NCBI GenBank assembly: GCA_041688215.1
Contig: JBDNIO010000180.1
Coordinates: 1 to 7,151 of the forward strand
From: JBDNIO01 sp041688215
Lineage (GTDB): Bacteria > Pseudomonadota > Gammaproteobacteria > Nevskiales > Salinisphaeraceae
Length of the DNA stretch: 7,151 bases
Direction: 5' to 3'
Shown one piece after another: positions 1-5,832 of this stretch (positions are counted from its first letter, which is position 1; each line of letters begins with the position of its first letter). The notes below the pieces were generated by a model that saw nothing but the letters and a program-made list of their open reading frames with translations, searched no databases and was not told where the DNA came from. The translations under genes were made by a program, and so were the position numbers.

Positions 1-318
1 CCATAGCTTGCCTCCCCAAAAATATTTCTGCTTGATCTCTGGGTAGTAACGGAAAAACTCCCTCGCTGAAATGCTTTTGATGATTTGCATCACGTCCGCT
101 GGCGCGGTTTTGGGCTCCGCTCGCACTACCATATGTATATCACCTTCCGGTACTTCTAGCTCTACCAACTCAATATCATAGTCATACGCGATCTTTCCAA
201 TGATCGCTTTCAGTGTCTCTCGATACGGCTCGGCAAATACTTTATGTCGATACTTGGGAATCTATACAAAGTGATACATTATTCTGAATACGTGACGCGT
301 ATTTCGACGCAAGTCCAT
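1..318 (-). pseudogene. tnpA: IS200/IS605-family Y1 transposase, 5' part, inactivated by an amber codon
   Basis: The gene reads leftward from ATG 316-318 and leaves the window at base 1, so 106 codons are visible. The translation begins MDLRRNTRHVFRIMYHFV, then a TAG (262-264) stands where the family normally has Trp, and it continues in frame as IPKYRHKVFAEPYRE, later HMVVRAEPKTAPADVMQ and KQKYFWGGKLW. This is the typical N-terminal half of TnpA, the HUH single-strand transposase of IS200/IS605 elements. Two lesions are visible. The stop falls at codon 19 with no nearby in-frame ATG for restart. The HUH motif reads D-I-H (PEGDIHMVV) where H-hydrophobic-H is expected. The catalytic tyrosine would lie beyond the window. 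The base composition is more AT-rich than the flanking genes. Family assignment is firm; loss of function is inferred from the two lesions. Confidence 0.88.
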
Positions 319-332
319 AAGTCGGATACCCC

Positions 333-352
333 ACAATGGCTAATGCCATTGT
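333..352. repeat. Perfect hairpin just upstream of IS200-like tnpA
   Basis: ACAATGGC and GCCATTGT form a perfect 8-bp stem around a TAAT loop. It lies 14 nt upstream of the tnpA ATG, and on the minus strand a GGGG run follows it immediately. IS200 elements are known to carry stem-loops before tnpA that limit its translation. That role is inferred here from position only. Confidence 0.6.
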
Positions 353-363
353 AAGCTATCCAG

Positions 364-382
364 CTCGGGGCAAGCCCCCGAG
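364..382. repeat. Subterminal palindrome, probable left end of the IS200-like element
   Basis: CTCGGGG, a 5-nt loop CAAGC, then CCCCGAG make a perfect 7-bp GC-rich stem. IS200/IS605 elements lack terminal inverted repeats and instead carry subterminal hairpins that TnpA recognises. Position upstream of tnpA fits the left end (LE). If so, the element's boundary is within a few bases of 385-390, only about 30 bp before moaE. The exact tip and cleavage site cannot be fixed without the other end. Confidence 0.55.
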
Positions 383-419
383 ATTTTCGCTGCGCGGTTA
401 AAGATTTAGACTAGCCGTC

Positions 420-881
420 ATGCAACCGCGCCTAACCAACGAAGAACTCAGTCTCGAGCAACTGCTGGATGACACGGCATCACCCGCCGCCGGCGCCTTG
501 CTGGTGTTTGCCGGTACCGTGCGTGATCACCACGAAGGTAAACGCGTTACCCGCCTGGAATATACCGCCTACGGTCCGCTGGCCGAGCGTTCACTGGCGG
601 AAATTGAAGATCAGGCCAAAACGCGGTTCGATATCCTGGATTGTCGTTTGCACCATCGTTTGGGTGAACTGGACGTAGGTGAGGTGAGCGTGTACGTGGT
701 TATTCGCTCGGTGCATCGCGCAGAAGCGTTTGATGCCGGGCGCTGGGCTATCGATACCCTGAAGCACCGGGTGGCCATCTGGAAACGCGAGGAATACGAC
801 GATGGCAGCCACGTTTTCGTAAAATGTTGTTCTCTGAATAATCATGGGAATGATCATGGGAACGAGCACGAGCACCCATGA
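420..881 (+). CDS. moaE: Molybdopterin synthase catalytic (large) subunit MoaE
   Basis: MoaE, with the sulfur carrier MoaD, puts the dithiolene sulfurs into precursor Z (cPMP) to make molybdopterin in the cytoplasm. The 153-aa product has the family hallmarks: FAGTVRDHHEG (30-40), LEYTAYGPLAE (46-56), HHRLGELDVGEVSVYV (78-93), SVHRAEAFDA (97-106) and LKHRVAIWKRE (114-124). K115 and K122 match the two active-site lysines of the E. coli enzyme (K119, K126). The start is the first ATG after an in-frame stop at 399-401; no clear Shine-Dalgarno precedes it. The stop overlaps the moaC start (ATGA), which suggests translational coupling. The C-terminal tail is His-rich (H142, H146, H150, H152) and encoded by a short tandem repeat. 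moaD, often adjacent, is absent; an IS200-like end sits about 35 bp upstream and may have replaced the native upstream DNA. Confidence 0.95.
   Translation: MQPRLTNEELSLEQLLDDTASPAAGALLVFAGTVRDHHEGKRVTRLEYTAYGPLAERSLAEIEDQAKTRFDILDCRLHHRLGELDVGEVSVYVVIRSVHRAEAFDAGRWAIDTLKHRVAIWKREEYDDGSHVFVKCCSLNNHGNDHGNEHEHP
841..874 (+). repeat. Short tandem repeats encoding the His-rich MoaE tail
   Basis: ATCATGGGAA occurs at 841-850 and 853-862 (12-bp period), followed by two copies of CGAGCA (863-874). In the moaE frame they encode NHGND/NHGNE-like units and EHEHP, giving four histidines spaced 2-4 residues apart. This suggests slippage expansion of the tail. Metal binding is only a possibility. Confidence 0.6.
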
Positions 882-1303
882 AAAACGTAGGCGATAAACC
901 GGAAACCAGGCGCAGCGCACTGGCCTGCGCCAGTCTGCATTATCCGGCGGTTTGCGCGGATATTCTGCGCAGCGGCGAATCGGACAAGGGCGACGTGCTG
1001 GCTACTGCACGCATCGCCGGCATCATGGCGGCCAAACGCACGGGCGGCATTATTCCGCTGTGCCACCCGCTGCCCCTGCAACATGCCGAAGTCACTTTCA
1101 GAATGCACGACCGGCAGGTGGATATCCAATCTGAAGTGCAAACCATTGCCCCCATCGGGGTGGAAATGGAGGCGCTCACGGCCGCTTCGGTGGCGGCGCT
1201 GACGATCTACGACATGCTCAAACCCTATGTAGATCAGAGCGAGCTGCACCTAGAAATCTTTCGTCCTCACCGCGCGGGCGACGATGGCGATACCGATGTA
1301 TAG
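878..1303 (+). CDS. moaC: Cyclic pyranopterin monophosphate synthase MoaC with replaced C-terminus
   Basis: MoaC converts the MoaA product 3',8-cyclo-7,8-dihydro-GTP into cPMP, the first stable intermediate of molybdenum cofactor synthesis. The 141-aa product carries the core motifs DKGDVLATARIAGIMAAKRT (36-55), IIPLCHPLPL (58-67), GVEMEALTAASVAALTIYDMLK (94-115). All residues matching the E. coli catalytic set are present: K37, H63, E96, E98, D112, K115. The N-terminus starts directly at the MVDVS-like segment (MKNVGDK), about 14 residues shorter than E. coli, and an upstream in-frame stop at 851-853 excludes extension. The usual C-terminal stretch (I..IRLL.KxGGKSG) is missing: after about residue 125 the frame runs antisense through a symporter gene start (EIFRPHRAGDDGDTDV). 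The gene is therefore 3'-truncated by a deletion join. Whether the shortened enzyme folds is unknown. Confidence 0.88.
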   Translation: MKNVGDKPETRRSALACASLHYPAVCADILRSGESDKGDVLATARIAGIMAAKRTGGIIPLCHPLPLQHAEVTFRMHDRQVDIQSEVQTIAPIGVEMEALTAASVAALTIYDMLKPYVDQSELHLEIFRPHRAGDDGDTDV

Positions 1304-1351
1304 CGCGAACGTAGCGCCGACGACCAGGTAAATCCAGGTTTGTGTGTCCAT
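1250..1351 (-). pseudogene. N-terminal remnant of sodium:solute symporter large subunit
   Basis: Read leftward from ATG 1349-1351, 33 codons give MDTQTWIYLVVGATFALYIG followed by IAIVARAVRTKDF and a TAG at 1250-1252. This matches the first transmembrane segment of VC_2705-type sodium:solute symporters (ActP-like), in which TKDF/TKEF is usually followed by YVAGGGV and about 500 further residues. Here homology stops at the stop codon and moaC begins on the other strand. The start lies only 3 nt after the stop of the DUF4212 small-subunit gene, the usual order for this pair. It cannot be a working transporter. The family call rests on a short but distinctive stretch plus the diagnostic neighbour. 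Confidence 0.8.
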
Positions 1352-1354
1352 TTT

Positions 1355-1627
1355 TTATTCTTGTTCGTCGACGTTGAATTTCCGGTCGAGCTGATTCATG
1401 CGCACGACATAGATAAATATCAGGACAATAAACACATAAATCGCGCCTTGCTGGGCAAAGAAAAAGCCCAGCGGATAGCCGCCGATATGGAATTGGTTCA
1501 GCGTGTCCGCCAGGAAAATACCGCAGCCAAAAGACACGCTAAACCAGACCACCAGCAAAGTAGTGAGCAGCCAGATATTTGCTTTCCAGTACGCGTCGGC
1601 GTTGTGGTCGTGTTGCTGGCCGGTCAT
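1355..1627 (-). CDS. DUF4212 protein, sodium:solute symporter small subunit
   Basis: This 90-aa membrane protein belongs to the DUF4212 family, described as the putative small subunit accompanying VC_2705-type sodium:solute symporters. The pattern is characteristic: a short hydrophilic N-terminus with YWKANI (14-19), a first hydrophobic helix (about 19-40, LLTTLLVVWFSVSFGCGIFL), a loop with LNQFHIGGYPLGFFFAQQG (43-61), a second helix (about 62-79, IYVFIVLIFIYVV) and a charged tail LDRKFNVDEQE. The length is normal and the gene looks intact. GGGA lies about 9 nt before the ATG. The gene begins a two-gene unit whose second gene survives only as 33 codons, so the small subunit is probably orphaned unless another large subunit exists elsewhere. 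It is divergent from the dehydrogenase gene across a 169-bp gap. Confidence 0.9.
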   Translation of the reverse strand: MTGQQHDHNADAYWKANIWLLTTLLVVWFSVSFGCGIFLADTLNQFHIGGYPLGFFFAQQGAIYVFIVLIFIYVVRMNQLDRKFNVDEQE

Positions 1628-1796
1628 TGTTGTATTCCCTTATTGTGGCTTTGGTTCAGACTGTAGTCGAACTGGCACTGCTTCGCATCCGAACAAGTCG
1701 CGCGCGGGGCCGTTCGCGATAGTTGTCTGTAGATTTTTCCGCAAATACGTAAACTACAGCGGCTCGCAGTTTTGTATTCAAGTTTTGGGAGAAAGC
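1628..1796. other. Divergent intergenic region between DUF4212 gene and dehydrogenase gene
   Basis: This gap must hold the leftward promoter of the DUF4212 gene and the rightward promoter of the oxidoreductase. I see a good Shine-Dalgarno (GGGAG, 1787-1791) for the latter. A weak -35-like TTGTCT is also present, but no convincing -10 follows at proper spacing. No clear operator, RNA gene or strong hairpin was found by eye. Confidence 0.4.
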
Positions 1797-2747
1797 ATGA
1801 GTGTTGCGGTAATCGGCGCAGGCGCCTGGGGCAAAAATATAATCCGGAACCTGGCGGAACTGGACGCACTGGCGGGTTTGTGCGATCCGGATGCCGAAAA
1901 ACTGGCAGCTTATGCGCACGAGTATCCCGATATGCCAATGTTCAGCGATTGGCAGGCGCTGATCGCATCAGATATCAAAGCCATCGCCATAGCTACCCCA
2001 ACGCCTTTACATTACCCCATTGCACAAGCCGCGTTGGCCGCGGGCAAGGACGTGTTCGTGGAAAAGCCGATTACGCATAACAGCGAGCAGGCGCAATTGC
2101 TGGTTGACCTGGCGGAGCAGAACAAGTGCATCCTGATGGTTGGCCACCTGCTGCTCTACCAACCGGCCGTCGCCTGGATCAAGCAATTCATAAGCGATGG
2201 CAAACTGGGCGAACTTTACGGCGTGCGCCACGAGCGCCTGACGCTGGGCCGCGCGCGCTCGGTTGAAAACGTGCTCTGGGATATCGGCGTGCACGACATG
2301 GCCGTCATGCTTTATCTGGTCGGCGAAAGCCCGTCCGCGGTGCGCGCCAGCGGCCATCGCATGCTGAAAATCGGGGTGGAGGATGAAGTGCACGTGCACC
2401 TGGAATTCGCCAACGGCGTGCGTGGCAATCTGCACAGCTCCTGGCTGTGGCCGGAAACCAATCGCCGCACCATCGTGCGTGGTTCACGCGGCATGCTGGT
2501 GTACGACGAGGTCGAACAAACCGTGACCCTGCACCGTAAATGGATAGACAAGGATCTGCAGAATCAGGATCAGGGCAGCGAAGTGGTACACAAAGGCGAT
2601 GGCCAACCGCTGCGGCTGGAGATGCAGCATTTTATGGATCGGATTCAGGATCGGCGCGCGCCCCTGTCCGACGGCCAGAGTGCGCTGGAAGTCATCCGGG
2701 TACTGGAACGCATTACCGAGGCCATGGGGCCGAAACACAATCCCTAG
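1797..2747 (+). CDS. Gfo/Idh/MocA-family NAD(P)-dependent oxidoreductase
   Basis: The product from ATG 1797 is 316 aa, a usual length for this family of sugar and cyclitol dehydrogenases. An N-terminal Rossmann fold is shown by VAVIGAGAWGKNIIRNLAEL (3-22), then ATPTPLHYPIAQAALAAGKDVFVEKPITHN (66-95). The EKP motif (89-91) holds the family's conserved lysine. The C-terminal alpha/beta domain has GHLLLYQPAV (116-125), NVLWDIGVHDMAVMLYL (158-174) and a His-Asp pair (166-167). GHLLLY and NVLW..xxHD resemble UDP-N-acetylhexosamine or hexuronate 3-dehydrogenase-like members, but no nucleotide-sugar genes are nearby, so the substrate is open. The frame stays open 98 codons upstream; ATG 1797 is chosen because the Rossmann glycine motif starts at once, GGGAG lies 5 nt upstream, and the upstream part is antisense to DUF4212. 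The transporter gene follows after 18 bp. Confidence 0.9.
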   Translation: MSVAVIGAGAWGKNIIRNLAELDALAGLCDPDAEKLAAYAHEYPDMPMFSDWQALIASDIKAIAIATPTPLHYPIAQAALAAGKDVFVEKPITHNSEQAQLLVDLAEQNKCILMVGHLLLYQPAVAWIKQFISDGKLGELYGVRHERLTLGRARSVENVLWDIGVHDMAVMLYLVGESPSAVRASGHRMLKIGVEDEVHVHLEFANGVRGNLHSSWLWPETNRRTIVRGSRGMLVYDEVEQTVTLHRKWIDKDLQNQDQGSEVVHKGDGQPLRLEMQHFMDRIQDRRAPLSDGQSALEVIRVLERITEAMGPKHNP

Positions 2748-2765
2748 GCGCGAACGCCTGAACCC

Positions 2766-4733
2766 ATGATCGCCCAATTCATAGACCTCGGCTGGCAAGC
2801 CTGGCTGGTGGCCGCCACCCTCATCGGTTTGCTGGGCGTGCTGCTGGCCACGCGGCTGCCGATGGATCTGGCTTTTCTGGGCGCGGTCAGCCTGTTACTC
2901 ATCGCCGGGGTCATTTCTCCGCGCGAGGCCTTTGGCGGCCTGGCCAACGAGGGCGTGTTGACCGTGGCGGTGCTGTTCGTGGTGGTGGCCGGCGTGCAGG
3001 ATACCGGCGGCATCCGCTGGATTGTGCATAACCTGCTGGGCCGGCCCGCTTCATTATTACGGGCGCAAGTGCGTCTGACCTTGCCGGTAACCGTGGCCAG
3101 CGCGCTAATCAATAATACCCCCGTGGTGGCGATGATGACGCCGGCGGTTACCGAATGGGCGCGGCAATTAAAGCTGCCGGAATCCCGTCTGTTCCTGCCG
3201 CTGTCTTACGCCGCCATCCTGGGCGGCACCTGTACCCTGCTGGGCACCAGCACTAATCTGGTAGTGAACGGGTTATTTGTTGATCGCTATGATCAGGCCT
3301 TCGGCATTTTTACGCTGGCACCGGTAGGTATTCCGGTGGCGATTACCGGCTTGCTGACCCTGTGGCTGGGTAGCCGCTGGCTGCTGCCGCAACGCAGCTC
3401 CGCGGTGCGTGAACTCGAGGACGTGCGCGAATACACCATTGAAATGCTGGTGGAACCCGATGGGCCGCTGGTTGGCCGTAGCATCGAGGCAGCGGGCCTG
3501 CGGCATTTGCCGGGCTGTTTCGTTATCGAAATTGGCCGTGGGGATCAGGTGCTGCCGGCGGTTTCGCCGCAGGAACGTCTACTGGCCGGCGACCGGCTGG
3601 TGTTTGTCGGCGCGGTCGATTCCATTGTGGATTTACGCAAGATCCGCGGCCTGGTGCCCGCCACAGATCAGGTGTTCAAGCTGGAAGACGAACGCAGCCG
3701 CAGAGAGCTTTTTGAGGCGGTTGTGGGTGAATCCTCGCCGGTGGTTGGCCGCAGCATTCGCAGTGGCGGCTTTCGAAAACGCTACCAGGCAGTAGTCATA
3801 GCGGTTGCGCGTTCCGGGCGGCGCCTGACGGGCAAGGTCGGCGACATTATATTGCGACCCGGCGATACGCTGCTGCTGGAAGCCGGCAGAAGTTTTAGCC
3901 AGGCGCAAAGTCAGTCGCGCGATTTCCTGCTGACCCGGCGTATCGCCGGTTCTGATTTGCCACGCCACGAGCGTGCGGGTATCGCCGGAATAATCCTGCT
4001 GGGCATGATTGCCGTGGCTGGCTTCGGCCTGTTGTCGATCCTGAAAGCCGCCATTCTGGCCGCGGGTTTGATGCTGATTACCCGCTGTGCGTCCTTGTCG
4101 TCCGCGCGCGCCTCAATCGACTGGCCGTTGTTGCTCACCATCGCCGCGGCCTTCGGATTGGGCGAGGCGTTGGCGAACACCGGTTTGGCGTCCGCCGCCG
4201 CGGGGGAACTGGCCGCGGTCGCCGGCGATAATCCGCTGGCCGGGTTATTGGTTGTATACGCCACAACCGCGGGGTTGTCCGCAGTAATGACCAACAACGC
4301 AGCGGCGGTACTGATGTTTCCGCTGGCCATGGCGTTTGCCGGCCAGGGCGGCCTGGAGCCGGCGTCACTCGCCCTGGCGGTAATGTTTGGCGCCTCGGCC
4401 AGTTTCGCAACGCCGATGAGCTATCAGACCAATTTAATGGTGATGGGCGCCGGCGGTTACCGCTTCGTGGATTACCTGCGCGCGGGCCTGCCGTTAACCA
4501 TAGTTACCGGCGCCGTCGCGGTGCCGGGGATTTGGTATTGGGGTAAATATCTGGGCTTAGCTAGCGGTTTGTGGCCGGTGGTATTTGGAGAACAAGGCGT
4601 CGCGCTGCTTCGGGTCAACATTTACCTTAGTCATATCGTAGCCGTAATGTTCGAGCACCCGCTTGTCCATGATCTTGCGCCAGATCGGTGGGAAAATCGC
4701 CAAAAAATACATGCCGGGGTAACCGGCCGGTAG
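2766..4733 (+). CDS. SLC13/DASS-type anion permease with two TrkA-C (RCK_C) domains
   Basis: This inner-membrane protein (655 aa as read) follows the layout of prokaryotic SLC13-like permeases with central TrkA-C domains: about five N-terminal helices, a cytoplasmic double RCK_C insert, then about five helices. Family signatures are SALINNTPVVAMMTP (112-126), LLGTSTNLVVNGL (158-170), VMTNNAAAVLMFP (507-519) and FGASASFATPMSYQTNLMV (541-559). The RCK_C units lie at about 222-296 (LVGRSIEAAGLR, AGDRLVFVG) and 307-375 (VVGRSIRSGGFRKRYQ, PGDTLLLEAG). Relatives carry sulfate, dicarboxylates or other anions, so substrate is undetermined. There is no obvious Shine-Dalgarno; a small GGCG-CGAA-CGCC hairpin fills the 18-bp gap after the dehydrogenase, so translation may be coupled. 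Residues 598-655 are read from DNA antisense to alkB and look like non-native tail (LSHIVAVMFEHPLVHDLAPD), suggesting that the original stop was lost. Confidence 0.88.
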   Translation: MIAQFIDLGWQAWLVAATLIGLLGVLLATRLPMDLAFLGAVSLLLIAGVISPREAFGGLANEGVLTVAVLFVVVAGVQDTGGIRWIVHNLLGRPASLLRAQVRLTLPVTVASALINNTPVVAMMTPAVTEWARQLKLPESRLFLPLSYAAILGGTCTLLGTSTNLVVNGLFVDRYDQAFGIFTLAPVGIPVAITGLLTLWLGSRWLLPQRSSAVRELEDVREYTIEMLVEPDGPLVGRSIEAAGLRHLPGCFVIEIGRGDQVLPAVSPQERLLAGDRLVFVGAVDSIVDLRKIRGLVPATDQVFKLEDERSRRELFEAVVGESSPVVGRSIRSGGFRKRYQAVVIAVARSGRRLTGKVGDIILRPGDTLLLEAGRSFSQAQSQSRDFLLTRRIAGSDLPRHERAGIAGIILLGMIAVAGFGLLSILKAAILAAGLMLITRCASLSSARASIDWPLLLTIAAAFGLGEALANTGLASAAAGELAAVAGDNPLAGLLVVYATTAGLSAVMTNNAAAVLMFPLAMAFAGQGGLEPASLALAVMFGASASFATPMSYQTNLMVMGAGGYRFVDYLRAGLPLTIVTGAVAVPGIWYWGKYLGLASGLWPVVFGEQGVALLRVNIYLSHIVAVMFEHPLVHDLAPDRWENRQKIHAGVTGR

Positions 4734-5735
4734 CTGCGGTGTATCGTCAAAATGCCGCAGGGTTTGATACCAGCGCGTGGGGTGGGCGTGGTGATCGGAA
4801 TGGCGTTGCAGGTGGAACAGAATCAGGTTTGAGCAAATGTGGTTGGTGTTCCAGGAATGCTCGGGTTTAACCCGTTCATATCGCCCGCTTTCGGTTTTCT
4901 GCCGCATCAGGCCGTAATGCTCAACAAAGTTGGCAAACGATAACTGCCACCAGCCGTAAATGGTTTGCCCGATCAGGAACGGCAAGGTGATCAGCCCGAA
5001 TGCGATGACGATGCCGCCATAGAGCAGCGTGGTGCCAAGTGCGGTCTGGATAATATCGTTGTCCAGCGACCAGACGCTTTTGCCGGCGCGTTCCAGCCGG
5101 GTTTTCTCCAGCCCCCAGGCGCGTTTGGCAGCACCCGGAATCTCGCGCCCGAAGGCAAAGCCATAGATGTTTTCGCCCATGCGTGCGCTGGCCGGGTCTT
5201 CCGGCGTTGCGACGTCTTTGTGATGGCCCTTATTGTGTTCGATAAAGAAGTGGCCGTAGCCCACGGTGGTGAGCACCAGCTTGGCGAGAAAGCGTTCCAG
5301 CCGGCCTTTTTTGTGGCCCAGTTCGTGGCCGGTATTGATGGCCACGCCGCCGATTACGCCCATGGTCAGTGTTAGGCCGATGAGCGGAATCAGGCCCCAT
5401 TCGCCGCTGGCTACCACCCAGGCGCACAGGATGAGACTGATGAAGTGCCCAGGCACGGTGGCGTACAGCATCCAGCGATAATAGCGGTCTTGGTTGAGGC
5501 GTTCCAGAGTTTCTTCCGGGGCGTTGTTCGGGTCGTCGCCTACGATTAAATCGAGCAGCGGCATGCCGATGTAAAACAGCAGAAGCGGCGCCCAGAAAAA
5601 TGCGCCGTAGCCGGTGACGTAGGCTAAAGCCACAGCGGTTACCGGCGCCAGCGGATAAGTCATGCTCAAGGCCCACAGGTAGCGTTTGCCGTCTACCCAG
5701 TGGCTCGCGTTTAGCTGATCTGCCGATGCACTCAT
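4557..5735 (-). CDS. alkB: Alkane 1-monooxygenase AlkB
   Basis: AlkB is the integral-membrane di-iron hydroxylase that oxidises alkanes to 1-alkanols with electrons from rubredoxin and rubredoxin reductase. The 392-aa product has near-normal length (about 400) and every diagnostic box: NTGHELGHKK (His box 1, 134-143), EHNKGHHKDVATPEDPASAR (box 2, 166-185), NFVEHYGLMR (HYG motif, 269-278) and LQRHSDHHAHP (box 3, 309-319). Hydrophobic helices lie at about 26-44, 47-66, 93-110, 113-133, 233-252 and 341-352. F54, before YIGMPLLD, appears to align with the substrate-gating Trp55 of the Pseudomonas GPo1 enzyme; this is an alignment by eye. ATG 5733-5735 has a strong GGAGG at 7-nt spacing. The 3' end overlaps the convergent transporter ORF by 177 bp. 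No rubredoxin gene or regulator is in the window. Confidence 0.97.
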   Translation of the reverse strand: MSASADQLNASHWVDGKRYLWALSMTYPLAPVTAVALAYVTGYGAFFWAPLLLFYIGMPLLDLIVGDDPNNAPEETLERLNQDRYYRWMLYATVPGHFISLILCAWVVASGEWGLIPLIGLTLTMGVIGGVAINTGHELGHKKGRLERFLAKLVLTTVGYGHFFIEHNKGHHKDVATPEDPASARMGENIYGFAFGREIPGAAKRAWGLEKTRLERAGKSVWSLDNDIIQTALGTTLLYGGIVIAFGLITLPFLIGQTIYGWWQLSFANFVEHYGLMRQKTESGRYERVKPEHSWNTNHICSNLILFHLQRHSDHHAHPTRWYQTLRHFDDTPQLPAGYPGMYFLAIFPPIWRKIMDKRVLEHYGYDMTKVNVDPKQRDALFSKYHRPQTAS

Positions 5736-5740
5736 GATGT

Positions 5741-5771
5741 CTCCTCCGTCGCTGATTTATATAGGCGACGG
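5741..5771 (-). promoter_or_regulatory. alkB leader hairpin touching the Shine-Dalgarno
   Basis: CCGTCGC (5746-5752) and GCGACGG (5765-5771) are perfect 7-bp inverted repeats around a 12-nt AT-rich loop. On the alkB strand the proximal arm GCGACGG overlaps the first two G residues of the GGAGGAG ribosome-binding site (5741-5747). In mRNA the stem could reduce ribosome access; in DNA it could be a protein site. The loop holds TATATAAAT, a possible -10 element, in which case the hairpin would not be fully transcribed. The two readings exclude each other in part. Confidence 0.45.
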
Positions 5772-5774
5772 TTT

Positions 5775-5792
5775 ATTGACCGGTCGGTTAAT
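5775..5792. promoter_or_regulatory. Palindromic TetR-like operator upstream of alkB
   Basis: ATTGACCG and CGGTTAAT are half-sites separated by GT; 7 of 8 positions are symmetric. ACCGACCGGT-type cores are common among operators of TetR-family repressors, which often control alkane and fatty-acid genes. It lies 40-57 bp upstream of the alkB ATG, next to a TATATAAA -10-like sequence (5756-5763), where a bound protein would block or modulate transcription. The palindrome is observed; the regulator class is inferred and no regulator gene is present here. Confidence 0.5.
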
Positions 5793-5832
5793 GCAAAATA
5801 CTACATGCTAACGGGACCCGAATCAAGCGGGA

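Noticed and set aside
364..382. Rho-independent terminator of a gene to the left
   Set aside because: The stem is GC-rich but lacks a proper T run on the plus strand, and its position fits an IS200 left-end palindrome better.
390..420. moaD fragment upstream of moaE
   Set aside because: None of the frames shows the MoaD C-terminal Gly-Gly or related residues, and an in-frame stop lies at 399-401.
854..1249. Minus-strand ORF of 131 codons opposite moaC
   Set aside because: Shadow of moaC codons in a GC-rich gene; no recognisable domain and no ribosome site.
1503..1796. A 98-codon N-terminal extension of the dehydrogenase frame
   Set aside because: It is antisense to the well-supported DUF4212 gene, has no family similarity, and the Rossmann start plus GGGAG place the real start at 1797.
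2007..2435. Minus-strand ORF of 142 codons inside the dehydrogenase gene
   Set aside because: Its composition mirrors the sense gene, which has clear motifs throughout.
4965..5375. Plus-strand ORF of 136 codons inside alkB
   Set aside because: Antisense of the AlkB His-box region; no plausible domain.
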